From CAYURR01 sp964446745 (GTDB lineage Bacteria; Bacillota; Clostridia; Lachnospirales; WQUN01), in the NCBI GenBank assembly GCA_964446745.1, contig CAYURR010000201.1, positions 1 through 5,039 on the forward strand: a DNA stretch of 5,039 bases, read 5' to 3'. Of the stretch, positions 1 to 5,039 are shown piece after piece (within the stretch, counting starts at the first letter, position 1; each line of letters starts with the position of its first letter). The notes beneath the pieces are model-generated. The model worked only from the letters and a program-made list of their open reading frames with translations, was not told where the DNA came from and searched no databases. The position numbers and the translations under genes are program-made.

Positions 1-770
1 AACCCATCAACTGCATAAAATGTTTCTTCAAGAAAAGGATTATATACAACACCTATTTTTACGGTGTTTTCCATTGCAAATGCAATCGAAACAGCTACTT
101 GATAATGGTCATTCGCGTACCCTACCGTACCATCGATTGGATCAATAATCCATGTAGGATTTTCAATCGAAATTGCTTCTTTTATGGTGTCCTCCTCAGA
201 GATAATATTATGTGTTGGGAACAATTTGCATATTTCAGTTTTGATGATCTCGTTAGATTCCAAATCTGCAGTTGTCAACAACTCATACCCATCTTTAACT
301 GATTCTGTATATAACTTTTTTTCTCTCAAATCTTTAATTTTATTACCAGCTAAGTGTGCAATACGAATAGCTTCCTTAAAAAATGCACCCATTATGACAC
401 CTCGTTTACTCTTACATTGCTCATCAAATTCGTGTTCAAGTATATCCATATAGATTTTGTCTACATACATTCCATTTTTGAACACCCAGTCGCGGCAGCG
501 CCCAGCTTCACGGAAGCCTTTTTTATAGCATGCAATATCAGGATAATCATCAGCGTGGACAGATAGCATTATATTATGAAGATTTAATGTGTTAAGTCCG
601 TAATTGAGGATTAACCGAATAGCTTCTGAACCGTAACCTTTACCCCTATACTCTTCTTCCCCAATAATAATCCCGAAAAAAGCGTTGCGGTTTAAATGGT
701 CAATGTTATGTATGCTGATACTTCCAAGCAATATATCTGTGTCAAGGAGCACTATAGCATAACGTTGCAT
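1..770 (-). CDS. GNAT acetyltransferase-inositol monophosphatase fused reading frame (partial, runs off left edge)
   Basis: One stop-free minus-strand frame runs from ATG 770-768 to the window edge, at least 256 residues. Residues 1-126 read as the core of a RimJ/RimL-like GNAT acetyltransferase, with the acetyl-CoA loop RGKGYGSEA followed by a C-terminal GFREAGRCRDWVF strand region. From Met127 (ATG 392-390) it reads as an inositol-monophosphatase-family protein. Counting from that Met, I see SVKDGYELLTTAD (31-43), the acidic pair in ISEED (64-68), and WIIDPIDGT (81-89) with metal-ligand aspartates D84 and D87. GVVYNP follows at 114-119. Family members hydrolyse sugar or inositol phosphates, or 3'-phosphoadenosine phosphate, with Mg2+; the substrate here is not readable. 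The C-terminal half lies outside the window. The GNAT part lacks the usual N-terminal beta1-alpha1-alpha2 region. No clear ribosome binding site precedes ATG 770, whereas ATG 392 has one, so the phosphatase may be translated alone. The two domains are certain as homologies; the fusion as an expressed protein is not. Confidence 0.7.
   Translation of the reverse strand, partial: MQRYAIVLLDTDILLGSISIHNIDHLNRNAFFGIIIGEEEYRGKGYGSEAIRLILNYGLNTLNLHNIMLSVHADDYPDIACYKKGFREAGRCRDWVFKNGMYVDKIYMDILEHEFDEQCKSKRGVIMGAFFKEAIRIAHLAGNKIKDLREKKLYTESVKDGYELLTTADLESNEIIKTEICKLFPTHNIISEEDTIKEAISIENPTWIIDPIDGTVGYANDHYQVAVSIAFAMENTVKIGVVYNPFLEETFYAVDG
390..404 (-). promoter_or_regulatory. Ribosome binding site and internal start of the inositol monophosphatase part
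   Basis: On the minus strand the sequence reads CGAGGTGTCATAATG. A GAGGTG Shine-Dalgarno-like core sits 5 bases before an ATG at 392-390. The protein from this ATG (MGAFFKEAIRIAHLAG) looks like a natural N-terminus for the inositol monophosphatase family, so independent initiation here is plausible even though the upstream GNAT frame reads straight into it. Confidence 0.5.
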
Positions 771-788
771 ATCACTGGGTGGTTCATA
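393..788 (-). pseudogene. 5'-truncated GNAT acetyltransferase segment
   Basis: The frame opens after TAA 791-789 and first offers ATG at 770. The translation starts directly at the strand that normally follows the first third of a RimJ/RimL-type GNAT (RYAIVLLDTDILLGSISI). It continues through NAFFGIIIGEEEYRGKGYG, the acetyl-CoA pyrophosphate-binding segment, to the final DKIYMDILEHEF strand. About 60-75 N-terminal residues expected of this family are absent. They cannot lie upstream in another frame, because a terminator and a tRNA gene occupy that space. The segment has no stop before the phosphatase Met at 392. If the phosphatase starts at 392, this stretch is a gene remnant with a lost stop codon. 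If the fused frame is used, it is a truncated acetyltransferase domain, probably inactive as an enzyme because the acceptor-side helices are missing. Identification of the fold is firm; its pseudogene status is inferred. Confidence 0.55.
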
Positions 789-812
789 TTATATAAGAAA
801 TCCTACCTATAC

Positions 813-846
813 AACAAAAGCTGCCGAACTCATGTTCGACAGCTTT
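813..846 (-). terminator. Intrinsic terminator downstream of tRNA-Ser
   Basis: A 13-bp stem is formed by plus-strand 817-829 and 834-846, with a 4-base loop and one G-U wobble in the RNA. It is followed on the minus strand by a short U-rich tail (TTTTGTTG). A run of eight T also lies between the tRNA and this hairpin (858-851). It would end the tRNA-Ser transcript and any read-through from the flagellar genes before the GNAT-phosphatase frame. The inverted repeat is clear by eye. Confidence 0.8.
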
Positions 847-861
847 CGGTAAAAAAAATGA

Positions 862-949
862 CGGAGAAGGAGGGATTTGAACCCTCGCACCGGTTTCCCG
901 ACCTATGCCCTTAGCAGGGGCACCTCTTCGGCCACTTGAGTACTTCTCC
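862..949 (-). tRNA. tRNA-Ser (anticodon GCU)
   Basis: The minus strand folds as a class II tRNA. The 7-bp acceptor stem GGAGAAG/CTTCTCC pairs 949-943 with 869-863, with discriminator G at 862. The anticodon stem TGCCC/GGGCA encloses the loop CTGCTAA, giving anticodon GCT for serine AGC/AGU codons. The long variable arm contains CGG-GAAA-CCG, as expected for serine tRNAs. The T arm is GAGGG-TTCAAAT-CCCTC. The terminal CCA is not encoded (TCA follows the discriminator), so it must be added post-transcriptionally. The gene has its own promoter at 960-989 and a terminator about 16 bases downstream. Confidence 0.96.
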
Positions 950-959
950 AAACACATTT

Positions 960-989
960 ATTATAAATGATTCCAGCCCATGCTGTCAA
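960..989 (-). promoter_or_regulatory. Sigma-A promoter for tRNA-Ser
   Basis: The minus strand carries a perfect -35 hexamer TTGACA (989-984), an 18-base spacer and a perfect -10 hexamer TATAAT (965-960). Transcription would start near 953, a few bases before the mature tRNA 5' end at 949. The -35 box contains the TGA stop codon (988-986) of the HAD phosphatase gene. Near-consensus promoters are usual for stable-RNA genes. Confidence 0.85.
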
Positions 990-1651
990 GTCATTGAGTC
1001 AAGCCATTTCAAATCCCTATTTATTATAGAAAAATCATCGATGATCAACGACGCAAGCGACAGGTCCTGCTTGCCGGAGGTGGGGTTTATGTAACCAACG
1101 CAATGTATGCCCGCGTTGTATGCAGCCTTTACGCCGTTGGTCGAATCCTCTATGACAACACTTTCGGCGGGTGCTACACCCAACTGAGACGCCGCATATA
1201 AAAATACATCGGGTGCGGGCTTGCCGTTTGCGACCTCTTCGCCGGTTACATATTTATCAAAATACGGGGCGAAACCGAGCTTTTTCACCACTAGGTCAAT
1301 CAATGCGCGTGATGAGGATGAGGCTATCGCGGTTTTTATATTATTTTCTTTTAACATAGCCAATAGCTCCGGAATCCCCTTTACGGCAGGCGGGCAATCC
1401 TCGTCAAACATGGTCAATAACCGTTTTGCATGTAGTTCAATCATCTCGGGTACTGTATAACCTGTAATCCCAAATTCACGTTGAAATGCCGGCCAGCGAT
1501 CCTTATTCGCCGTGCCGGCATATTTTTCTAGATCCTTTAATTCACACTGCGCACCGCAATAGCGCAATACATATAAGTCCACTTCATAATGATACGGCTG
1601 GCTGTCAATGAGCACGCCGTCCATATCAAAGATAAAGGCTCTCTTCACCAT
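986..1651 (-). CDS. HAD-superfamily hydrolase, beta-phosphoglucomutase-like
   Basis: A 221-residue cytoplasmic enzyme of HAD subfamily IA, usual length for the beta-phosphoglucomutase/phosphatase group. All four HAD motifs are present. Motif I is FDMDGVLIDS, with nucleophile D9 and general acid/base D11. Motif II is IASSSS, with Ser near 111. Motif III is K144 in NGKPAPDVF. Motif IV is VVIEDSTNG, with E168 and D169 for Mg2+. The helical cap occupies roughly residues 18-85. Such enzymes dephosphorylate or isomerise small sugar phosphates; the substrate cannot be read from sequence. The gene starts 20 bases after fliS and probably shares its transcript. The start is ambiguous: GGGGG lies only 3 bases before ATG 1651-1649, but 6 bases before a GTG at codon 2, so translation may begin one codon later. 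No terminator follows; its stop codon lies inside the tRNA promoter. Confidence 0.88.
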   Translation of the reverse strand: MVKRAFIFDMDGVLIDSQPYHYEVDLYVLRYCGAQCELKDLEKYAGTANKDRWPAFQREFGITGYTVPEMIELHAKRLLTMFDEDCPPAVKGIPELLAMLKENNIKTAIASSSSRALIDLVVKKLGFAPYFDKYVTGEEVANGKPAPDVFLYAASQLGVAPAESVVIEDSTNGVKAAYNAGIHCVGYINPTSGKQDLSLASLIIDDFSIINRDLKWLDSMT

Positions 1652-1671
1652 ATACCCCCAACAATGACCAA

Positions 1672-2052
1672 TTATTTTTGGGCTTTAGCCAACCGCATGG
1701 CTTCCTTCCACATATCTCTAAAGTCCCTTAAAAGACCTCTCACTTCCTCGAGTATGGCAATGTCCTTTGCTATATTTGCGTCTATCAAGCGCCTGTAGAT
1801 GTATTCATATAATGCAGCGAAATTCTTTGACACCTCATATTTGTGGTTTAATGTGATCTGAAATTCCCTGATGATATCTTCTACACGGATTATTAGCTCA
1901 TTTGCTTTAGTTAGATCCTTGGCTTCGATAGCAGTTATAGCCTGATTGGTAAATTTTAAGGCACCTTCATAGAGCATCAAAGTCAGTTCTTCTTTTGATG
2001 CGGTAAACACGGCATTATTAGTAAATTTCGCATATGGATTCTGTACAGCCAT
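1672..2052 (-). CDS. fliS: Flagellin-specific export chaperone FliS
   Basis: A 126-residue, all-helical protein of normal FliS length. FliS binds the disordered C-terminus of flagellin in the cytoplasm, prevents premature polymerisation and delivers it to the flagellar type III export gate. Family hallmarks are visible. The N-terminus is NPYAKFTNNAVFTAS (5-19), followed by EELTLMLYEGALKF (21-34). The central helix has LNHKYEVSKNF (68-78) and LYEYIYRRLIDANI (81-94). The C-terminal helix has LLRDFRDMWKEAM (107-119). AGGAG lies 7 bases before ATG 2052-2050. It follows flaG by 24 bases and precedes the HAD gene by 20, so it is likely co-transcribed. Assignment is firm. Confidence 0.96.
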   Translation of the reverse strand: MAVQNPYAKFTNNAVFTASKEELTLMLYEGALKFTNQAITAIEAKDLTKANELIIRVEDIIREFQITLNHKYEVSKNFAALYEYIYRRLIDANIAKDIAILEEVRGLLRDFRDMWKEAMRLAKAQK

Positions 2053-2076
2053 TTTATTACTCCTGTTCCGGAAAAT

Positions 2077-2505
2077 TTAGCCCTTGTCATCCACTAAGAT
2101 ACCCATCATTTCCCATACCTTTGCTATGGCATCCAAGCGCTTTTCGGGCGGGATTTCGCGTTCTACTTCTTTTGTATCTTTATTGTATATCTTTATCATT
2201 ATGTCCTTTGTCTTCTTGTGTACGCTATAATGAAGCTCTTTGTTTAAACCTGTGAGCTTCTTATTTGCTTCCTTTATCGCCTTGTCAATAAACGTTGTGT
2301 CGGGCGAGGCAGCATGCATACCGCCTTTTACGCTGTCATTTATTTTGCGTTGAAACCATGTGTCGGCATTAACTGTTTCTGTATCGGATGATGCTGTTGT
2401 GGATAAACGTGTAGACTGGAAATCAGAAACCCGTTCCGATTGCTTTGTTACTGTTTCAACATTAGGCGTAGTGTTTGTAAATCCATTTACAATACTAAAA
2501 TCCAT
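2077..2505 (-). CDS. flaG: Flagellar protein FlaG
   Basis: A 142-residue protein with a low-complexity Ser/Thr-rich N-terminal part (about 10-50) and a C-terminal FlaG domain (about 72-139). The domain reads from AIKEANKKLTGLNKELHYSV through KTKDIMIKIYNKDTKEVERE to a closing IPPEKRLDAIAKVWEMMGILVD. FlaG proteins are linked to filament assembly and length in several bacteria, but their biochemical role is not settled. A strong AGGAGG (2513-2518) stands 7 bases before ATG 2505-2503. It sits between the FliT-like gene (42-base gap) and fliS (24-base gap). In Bacillus flaG precedes fliD; here it lies between the chaperone genes. The family call rests on the C-terminal half. Confidence 0.9.
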   Translation of the reverse strand: MDFSIVNGFTNTTPNVETVTKQSERVSDFQSTRLSTTASSDTETVNADTWFQRKINDSVKGGMHAASPDTTFIDKAIKEANKKLTGLNKELHYSVHKKTKDIMIKIYNKDTKEVEREIPPEKRLDAIAKVWEMMGILVDDKG

Positions 2506-2547
2506 TTTAATACCTCCTACGCGTATATTCAGTTTTTCTGTTACCTG

Positions 2548-2946
2548 TTATTGCTTTGTGTCGAACATAAAACCCTGATCATAGGAATTTACATATTCCT
2601 GTTGATAGGCATTGTTTATAATGCGACCGTTGCCGAGACCTTGCATCCGTTGCTTGAGATCGGATACCATTGAACTGACGGATGACTCCATCTTCTTATC
2701 CAAGTCGTGGATATCCTTTAAAAGCTTGAGGCTTTCGTTCAGGATAAAGGGTTTGCCGTCCTTATCGTTACCTAGCTTTTCATCGAGATCCCGCAATTGG
2801 ATAAAAATATTTTCCCTTTTGTTGATCAGTTCAACATATTTCTCTGCATCGTCGGCAGTGTTTCCGATCTTGGCGTTACTTGTCAGTTCATAAACACGCG
2901 TCAACAAATGATGCTTTTGTTTTAACATATCCGTATCGGCTGGCAA
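2548..2946 (-). CDS. Probable flagellar export chaperone, FliT/FlgN-like
   Basis: A 132-residue, highly charged, mostly helical small protein placed directly after fliD. Residues 7-60 look like an amphipathic helical hairpin, including ELINKRENIFIQLRDLDEKL (39-58), which resembles the kR-x-x-i-x-x-l pattern of FliT/FlgN chaperones. A second helix covers about 71-103. The C-terminus (GRIINNAYQQEY then GFMFDTKQ) resembles the short conserved tail seen in FlgN-like proteins. By position it would chaperone the cap protein FliD or hook-associated proteins. The start is a TTG (2946-2944), with GAGGT 8 bases upstream and an in-frame TAA just before it (2952-2950). The next candidate, ATG at codon 7, has no good ribosome binding site. 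Only 20 bases separate it from the fliD stop. Homology is weak by eye; function is inferred mainly from context. Confidence 0.65.
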   Translation of the reverse strand: MPADTDMLKQKHHLLTRVYELTSNAKIGNTADDAEKYVELINKRENIFIQLRDLDEKLGNDKDGKPFILNESLKLLKDIHDLDKKMESSVSSMVSDLKQRMQGLGNGRIINNAYQQEYVNSYDQGFMFDTKQ

Positions 2947-2966
2947 CGGTTACGACCTCGCTTTCA

Positions 2967-4568
2967 TTAACGCCCGCCTAAGGCACCTGAGATATAGTTC
3001 ATCTGACTATTAGAGGCTGAAACAGCCTGTTCCATCTTTGCAAACATGGAGTAATAGTAGTTCTCCTTTTCGGTTAAGGCCCTCATCATGTCGTATATAC
3101 GGTCGTTTTGTTCCTTGATCTTTTTGTAGAGATCATTGTCCTTTTCCAGCATATCCTTCATGCCGGCTTTTTGGACGATGGAGCCGCTTGTACCTACCGC
3201 TGCATTTATTATGTCATTAAAACGCTCGGCCATACCTTGTGATTTCATTTTGGAAGGAACTAACTGGCCGGACTTGCCCGGTACAGTGGAGCTTTGGGTA
3301 AAGAATTCGGCGACACCGTCTGGATTATCCCTCAAAGCCTTCGCAAGCTTCTCTTCGTCGATTACGAGCTTGCCGTTGTCAGACATCTTGTCAGACGTGG
3401 TGATGCCGAGCTGGGTGATGTTCATATTCATGCCGTTGACCTGTACCGGCTGATAGAGCCATTCACGGAACTGACCCATTATACCACTCAGGATATCATC
3501 GTTATACAAAAGACCGGCCTTTGCCTTGTCCTCCCAGAGCTTGATGTCGTTTTCCTTCATGCCCTTCTTTTCTTCTTCAGTCAAGGGTTCATAGTAGGAA
3601 TAGTTGCCTGATTTTGGGCGTGGGCTCTTAACTTGAGCTGCCAATGCATCCACAACGCCGTTATAGGCTTCCACAAATTTCTTGATGTTTTCAACCTGTT
3701 TTGCGGTATCGCGCTGTACGCCGATTTGGACAGTCTGTCCGTTTGTGACCTGGTTCAGTTTTATGTCAACGCCGTTATAGGTAAACATATTAGAATCGGA
3801 TTCGTTTTTAAATCCATTTAGCCAATATACAGATTGTTGGCCTTGTATATAATAATCACTGTTAGTGCCTGGGGCAGGAGGGAGTCCCCCAAATCCCAAG
3901 GCTGACGTTATGCTGCCTATACCGGATAGGTTTAACGGAGTAGTTGAAGCATTATCTGCTTGCAGACGGAAACGACCGCTAAATCCGTCAAAGTTTGCAT
4001 GAGCATTGGGTATTGCAGCGCGTATAGCTGTGTTGAGCTCATTAACATTATAATCGGCAAGGTTATTTGCCGATCCGGTATAGCTGTCCATAAAGCTCTT
4101 TATAGCCTGCGCGTCTGTGGGATTGGTAAATAACTTGTCTAGGGTTGTAGTGCCGCTATACTGTGTGTTGTTTACTGTATCCTTGAACTGCGTCTGACTG
4201 AAGAATGTCTCCTGCTGCGCGAGCTGATCAATCTTAAGGGTATAATTACCAACCTGCGCGCTAGAGCCTGCTAGTACGGTAGCAGCACCGCTATCCTGAC
4301 CGTTTAATTTAACGGATACAGTGTTCTTTTGCCAGTTGGACGGCAGACGTAAGCTCGAAGCCGATCCCAAGTCAAGGAAGGTCTTTTGAAATTTCTGTAG
4401 TTCGGTACCTATACTCCTATAGGCCTCTTGTTGCCAACTATATTTCTGAGACTGCTTTTTTAATCTGTCAACTTTCATACCCTCTGCCTTCATGAGCTGT
4501 TGGATCATTGACTCGGTGTCAATACCAGAGAGTCCTGTGAAACGAAGCGTGTTTGAATAACTTGCCAT
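2967..4568 (-). CDS. fliD: Flagellar hook-associated protein 2, filament cap FliD
   Basis: A 533-residue secreted protein that forms the cap at the filament tip and guides flagellin folding and insertion. It has no cleavable signal peptide, as expected for flagellar type III export. The N-terminal FliD_N domain (about 1-118) begins LRFTGLSGIDTESMIQQLMK and includes a coiled segment. A variable, surface-exposed domain covers about 119-255. The FliD_C domain (about 258-520) shows MFTYNGVDIKLN, VENIKKFVEAYNGVVDAL, the Firmicutes-type PLTEEEKKGMKENDIKLWED (328-347), LLYNDDILSGIMGQFREWLY (353-372) and LGIT...GKLVIDEEKLAKAL. The C-terminal end (about 470-533) is a predicted coiled coil followed by a short NYISGALGG tail that would interact with neighbouring cap subunits. 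AAAGGAG lies upstream of ATG 4568-4566 with a 9-base gap from its GGAG core. It is the first gene of the flagellar run. Assignment is firm. Confidence 0.97.
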   Translation of the reverse strand: MASYSNTLRFTGLSGIDTESMIQQLMKAEGMKVDRLKKQSQKYSWQQEAYRSIGTELQKFQKTFLDLGSASSLRLPSNWQKNTVSVKLNGQDSGAATVLAGSSAQVGNYTLKIDQLAQQETFFSQTQFKDTVNNTQYSGTTTLDKLFTNPTDAQAIKSFMDSYTGSANNLADYNVNELNTAIRAAIPNAHANFDGFSGRFRLQADNASTTPLNLSGIGSITSALGFGGLPPAPGTNSDYYIQGQQSVYWLNGFKNESDSNMFTYNGVDIKLNQVTNGQTVQIGVQRDTAKQVENIKKFVEAYNGVVDALAAQVKSPRPKSGNYSYYEPLTEEEKKGMKENDIKLWEDKAKAGLLYNDDILSGIMGQFREWLYQPVQVNGMNMNITQLGITTSDKMSDNGKLVIDEEKLAKALRDNPDGVAEFFTQSSTVPGKSGQLVPSKMKSQGMAERFNDIINAAVGTSGSIVQKAGMKDMLEKDNDLYKKIKEQNDRIYDMMRALTEKENYYYSMFAKMEQAVSASNSQMNYISGALGGR

Positions 4569-4615
4569 AAAATCTCACTCCTTTGAGAATTCTTCAGGGA
4601 AAGAATCTATTCATT

Positions 4616-4624
4616 ATTCTATCA
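4616..4624 (-). promoter_or_regulatory. Possible extended -10 promoter for fliD
   Basis: In the AT-rich leader between the rpsR terminator and fliD, the minus strand carries TGATAGAAT. This is a TG-N extended -10 with one mismatch in the hexamer (TAGAAT for TATAAT). The hexamer 17 bases further upstream (TAGATT, 4644-4639) is a poor -35. No convincing motility sigma-factor pattern (TAAA, 15 bases, GCCGATAA) was found; the closest match, around CGATGATA, is weak. Tentative. Confidence 0.3.
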
Positions 4625-4690
4625 TCGATTCATAAATAAATCTATATTTCTTTTATCAAAATATGTTATATGTGTATATATGGAAACTGT

Positions 4691-4728
4691 AAAAAAAGCG
4701 GAGTTCCGTCAATAAGGATCTCCGCTTT
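4691..4728 (-). terminator. Intrinsic terminator of the ssb-rpsR locus
   Basis: Plus-strand 4695-4707 and 4716-4728 pair as a GC-rich stem (AAAGCGGAG on one side, CTCCGCTTT on the other) with one internal mismatch and an 8-base loop. On the minus strand it ends in seven T residues. It begins 8 bases after the rpsR stop codon and separates the ribosomal/replication genes from the flagellar run. Confidence 0.9.
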
Positions 4729-4736
4729 GTGTATTA

Positions 4737-4967
4737 TTATTCTGATGTATAGACCATCAAAGCCATATGGCGCGCGCGCTTTATCGAAACGGTCATAGCG
4801 CGTTGGTGCTTGGCGCAGTTGCCCGTGATACGTCTCGGAAGGATCTTGCCTCTTTCGGAGACGAACTTGCGCAGCTTTGGTATATCCTTGTAATCTATTG
4901 ATGTTATTTTATCGGCACAGAATGTGCATACACGCTTTTTTCTTCTGCCGCGTCTTTTCTGAATCAC
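4737..4967 (-). CDS. rpsR: 30S ribosomal protein bS18
   Basis: A 76-residue basic ribosomal protein of normal bS18 length. It binds bS6 on the platform of the small subunit. The family core is plain: ITSIDYKDIPKLRKFVSERG (21-40), KILPRRITG (41-49) and KRARHMALM near the end. The cysteines C14-x2-C17 plus C51 and H54 (GNCAKH) give four candidate zinc ligands. This marks it as the zinc-ligand form rather than the cysteine-free form seen in Bacillus subtilis. The start is GTG (4967-4965), with a perfect AGGAGG (4975-4980) 7 bases upstream. It follows ssb by 24 bases, matching the conserved rpsF-ssb-rpsR operon, and a terminator follows. Confidence 0.97.
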   Translation of the reverse strand: MIQKRRGRRKKRVCTFCADKITSIDYKDIPKLRKFVSERGKILPRRITGNCAKHQRAMTVSIKRARHMALMVYTSE

Positions 4968-4974
4968 TTTATTA

Positions 4975-4980
4975 CCTCCT
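4975..4980 (-). promoter_or_regulatory. Ribosome binding site of rpsR that sets a GTG start
   Basis: A perfect AGGAGG lies 7 bases before GTG 4967-4965. No ATG occurs between it and the conserved basic N-terminus, so GTG is the start. Confidence 0.85.
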
Positions 4981-4991
4981 CGTGTTAATCA

Positions 4992-5039
4992 TCAAAACGG
5001 TAAATCCTCATCGTCTATAGTTTCCGTTATGGCGGAAAA
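4992..5039 (-). CDS. ssb: Single-stranded DNA-binding protein, C-terminal end (partial)
   Basis: Only the last 15 codons and the TGA stop (4994-4992) are inside the window, reading FSAITETIDDEDLPF. The acidic tip ending D-L-P-F is the protein-interaction tail of bacterial SSB, which recruits replication and repair partners. The following gene is rpsR, as in the conserved rpsF-ssb-rpsR arrangement, which supports the call. The OB-fold lies beyond the right edge. Confidence 0.92.
   Translation of the reverse strand, partial: FSAITETIDDEDLPF

Noticed and set aside
99..566. Overlapping plus-strand open frames opposite the left end
   Set aside because: The minus strand carries clear IMPase and GNAT motifs across this stretch; the plus-strand products show no family features.
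850..860. Run of eight T after the tRNA considered as a separate terminator
   Set aside because: There is no dedicated hairpin before it; the strong 13-bp hairpin just downstream is the better terminator.
696..914. Plus-strand open frame of 72 codons
   Set aside because: It runs antisense through the terminator and most of the tRNA-Ser gene, so it is not a credible protein.
2612..2893. Plus-strand open frame of 93 codons
   Set aside because: Antisense to the FliT-like gene, whose charged helical composition explains the absence of stops on the other strand.
3136..3611. Two overlapping plus-strand open frames of about 105 codons each
   Set aside because: Both lie antisense within fliD, have no ribosome binding site and encode no recognisable motif; they are shadows of the real gene.
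4625..4690. AT-rich stretch with alternating TA/AT considered as a sigma-28 promoter or DNA-bending element
   Set aside because: No TAAA and GCCGATAA pair with 15-base spacing was found; AT richness alone is not evidence.

Overview
The window looks like a chromosomal segment of a motile, low-GC Gram-positive bacterium, most likely a member of the Clostridia. The evidence is strong AGGAGG-type ribosome binding sites, GTG and TTG starts, an rpsF-ssb-rpsR-type locus beside flagellar filament genes, a FliD of the Firmicutes type, and a tRNA without an encoded CCA. A genus cannot be fixed from sequence reading alone. Every supported gene lies on the minus strand, so transcription runs from high to low coordinates.

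Right end (about 4690-5039): the last 15 codons of ssb (single-stranded DNA-binding protein), ending in the acidic DDEDLPF tip, are followed 24 bases later by rpsR (ribosomal protein bS18, zinc-ligand form, GTG start). A strong intrinsic terminator closes this locus.

Centre (about 986-4640): a tightly packed run carries fliD (filament cap), a FliT/FlgN-like export-chaperone candidate with a TTG start, flaG, fliS (flagellin chaperone) and a HAD-superfamily beta-phosphoglucomutase-like phosphatase. Gaps are only 20-42 bases and no internal terminator is visible, so this is probably one operon. An AT-rich leader before fliD carries a possible extended -10 promoter. FliS and the FliT-like protein would hold flagellin and cap subunits for export. 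FliD caps the growing filament, and FlaG is associated with filament length. The role of the HAD enzyme beside them is unknown.

Transition (about 815-989): a textbook sigma-A promoter (TTGACA, 18-base spacer, TATAAT) overlaps the HAD stop codon and drives a tRNA-Ser(GCU). A 13-bp hairpin terminator lies downstream.

Left end (1-790): this part looks more AT-rich. One uninterrupted reading frame encodes a GNAT acetyltransferase lacking its N-terminal third, joined in frame to the N-terminal half of an inositol-monophosphatase-family protein that runs off the window. The incomplete GNAT begins just beyond the 3' end of the tRNA gene, which suggests a recombination or deletion boundary at a tRNA locus. 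I saw no CRISPR array, insertion sequence or recognisable novel defence system. The GNAT-IMPase junction next to the tRNA is the most unusual feature.
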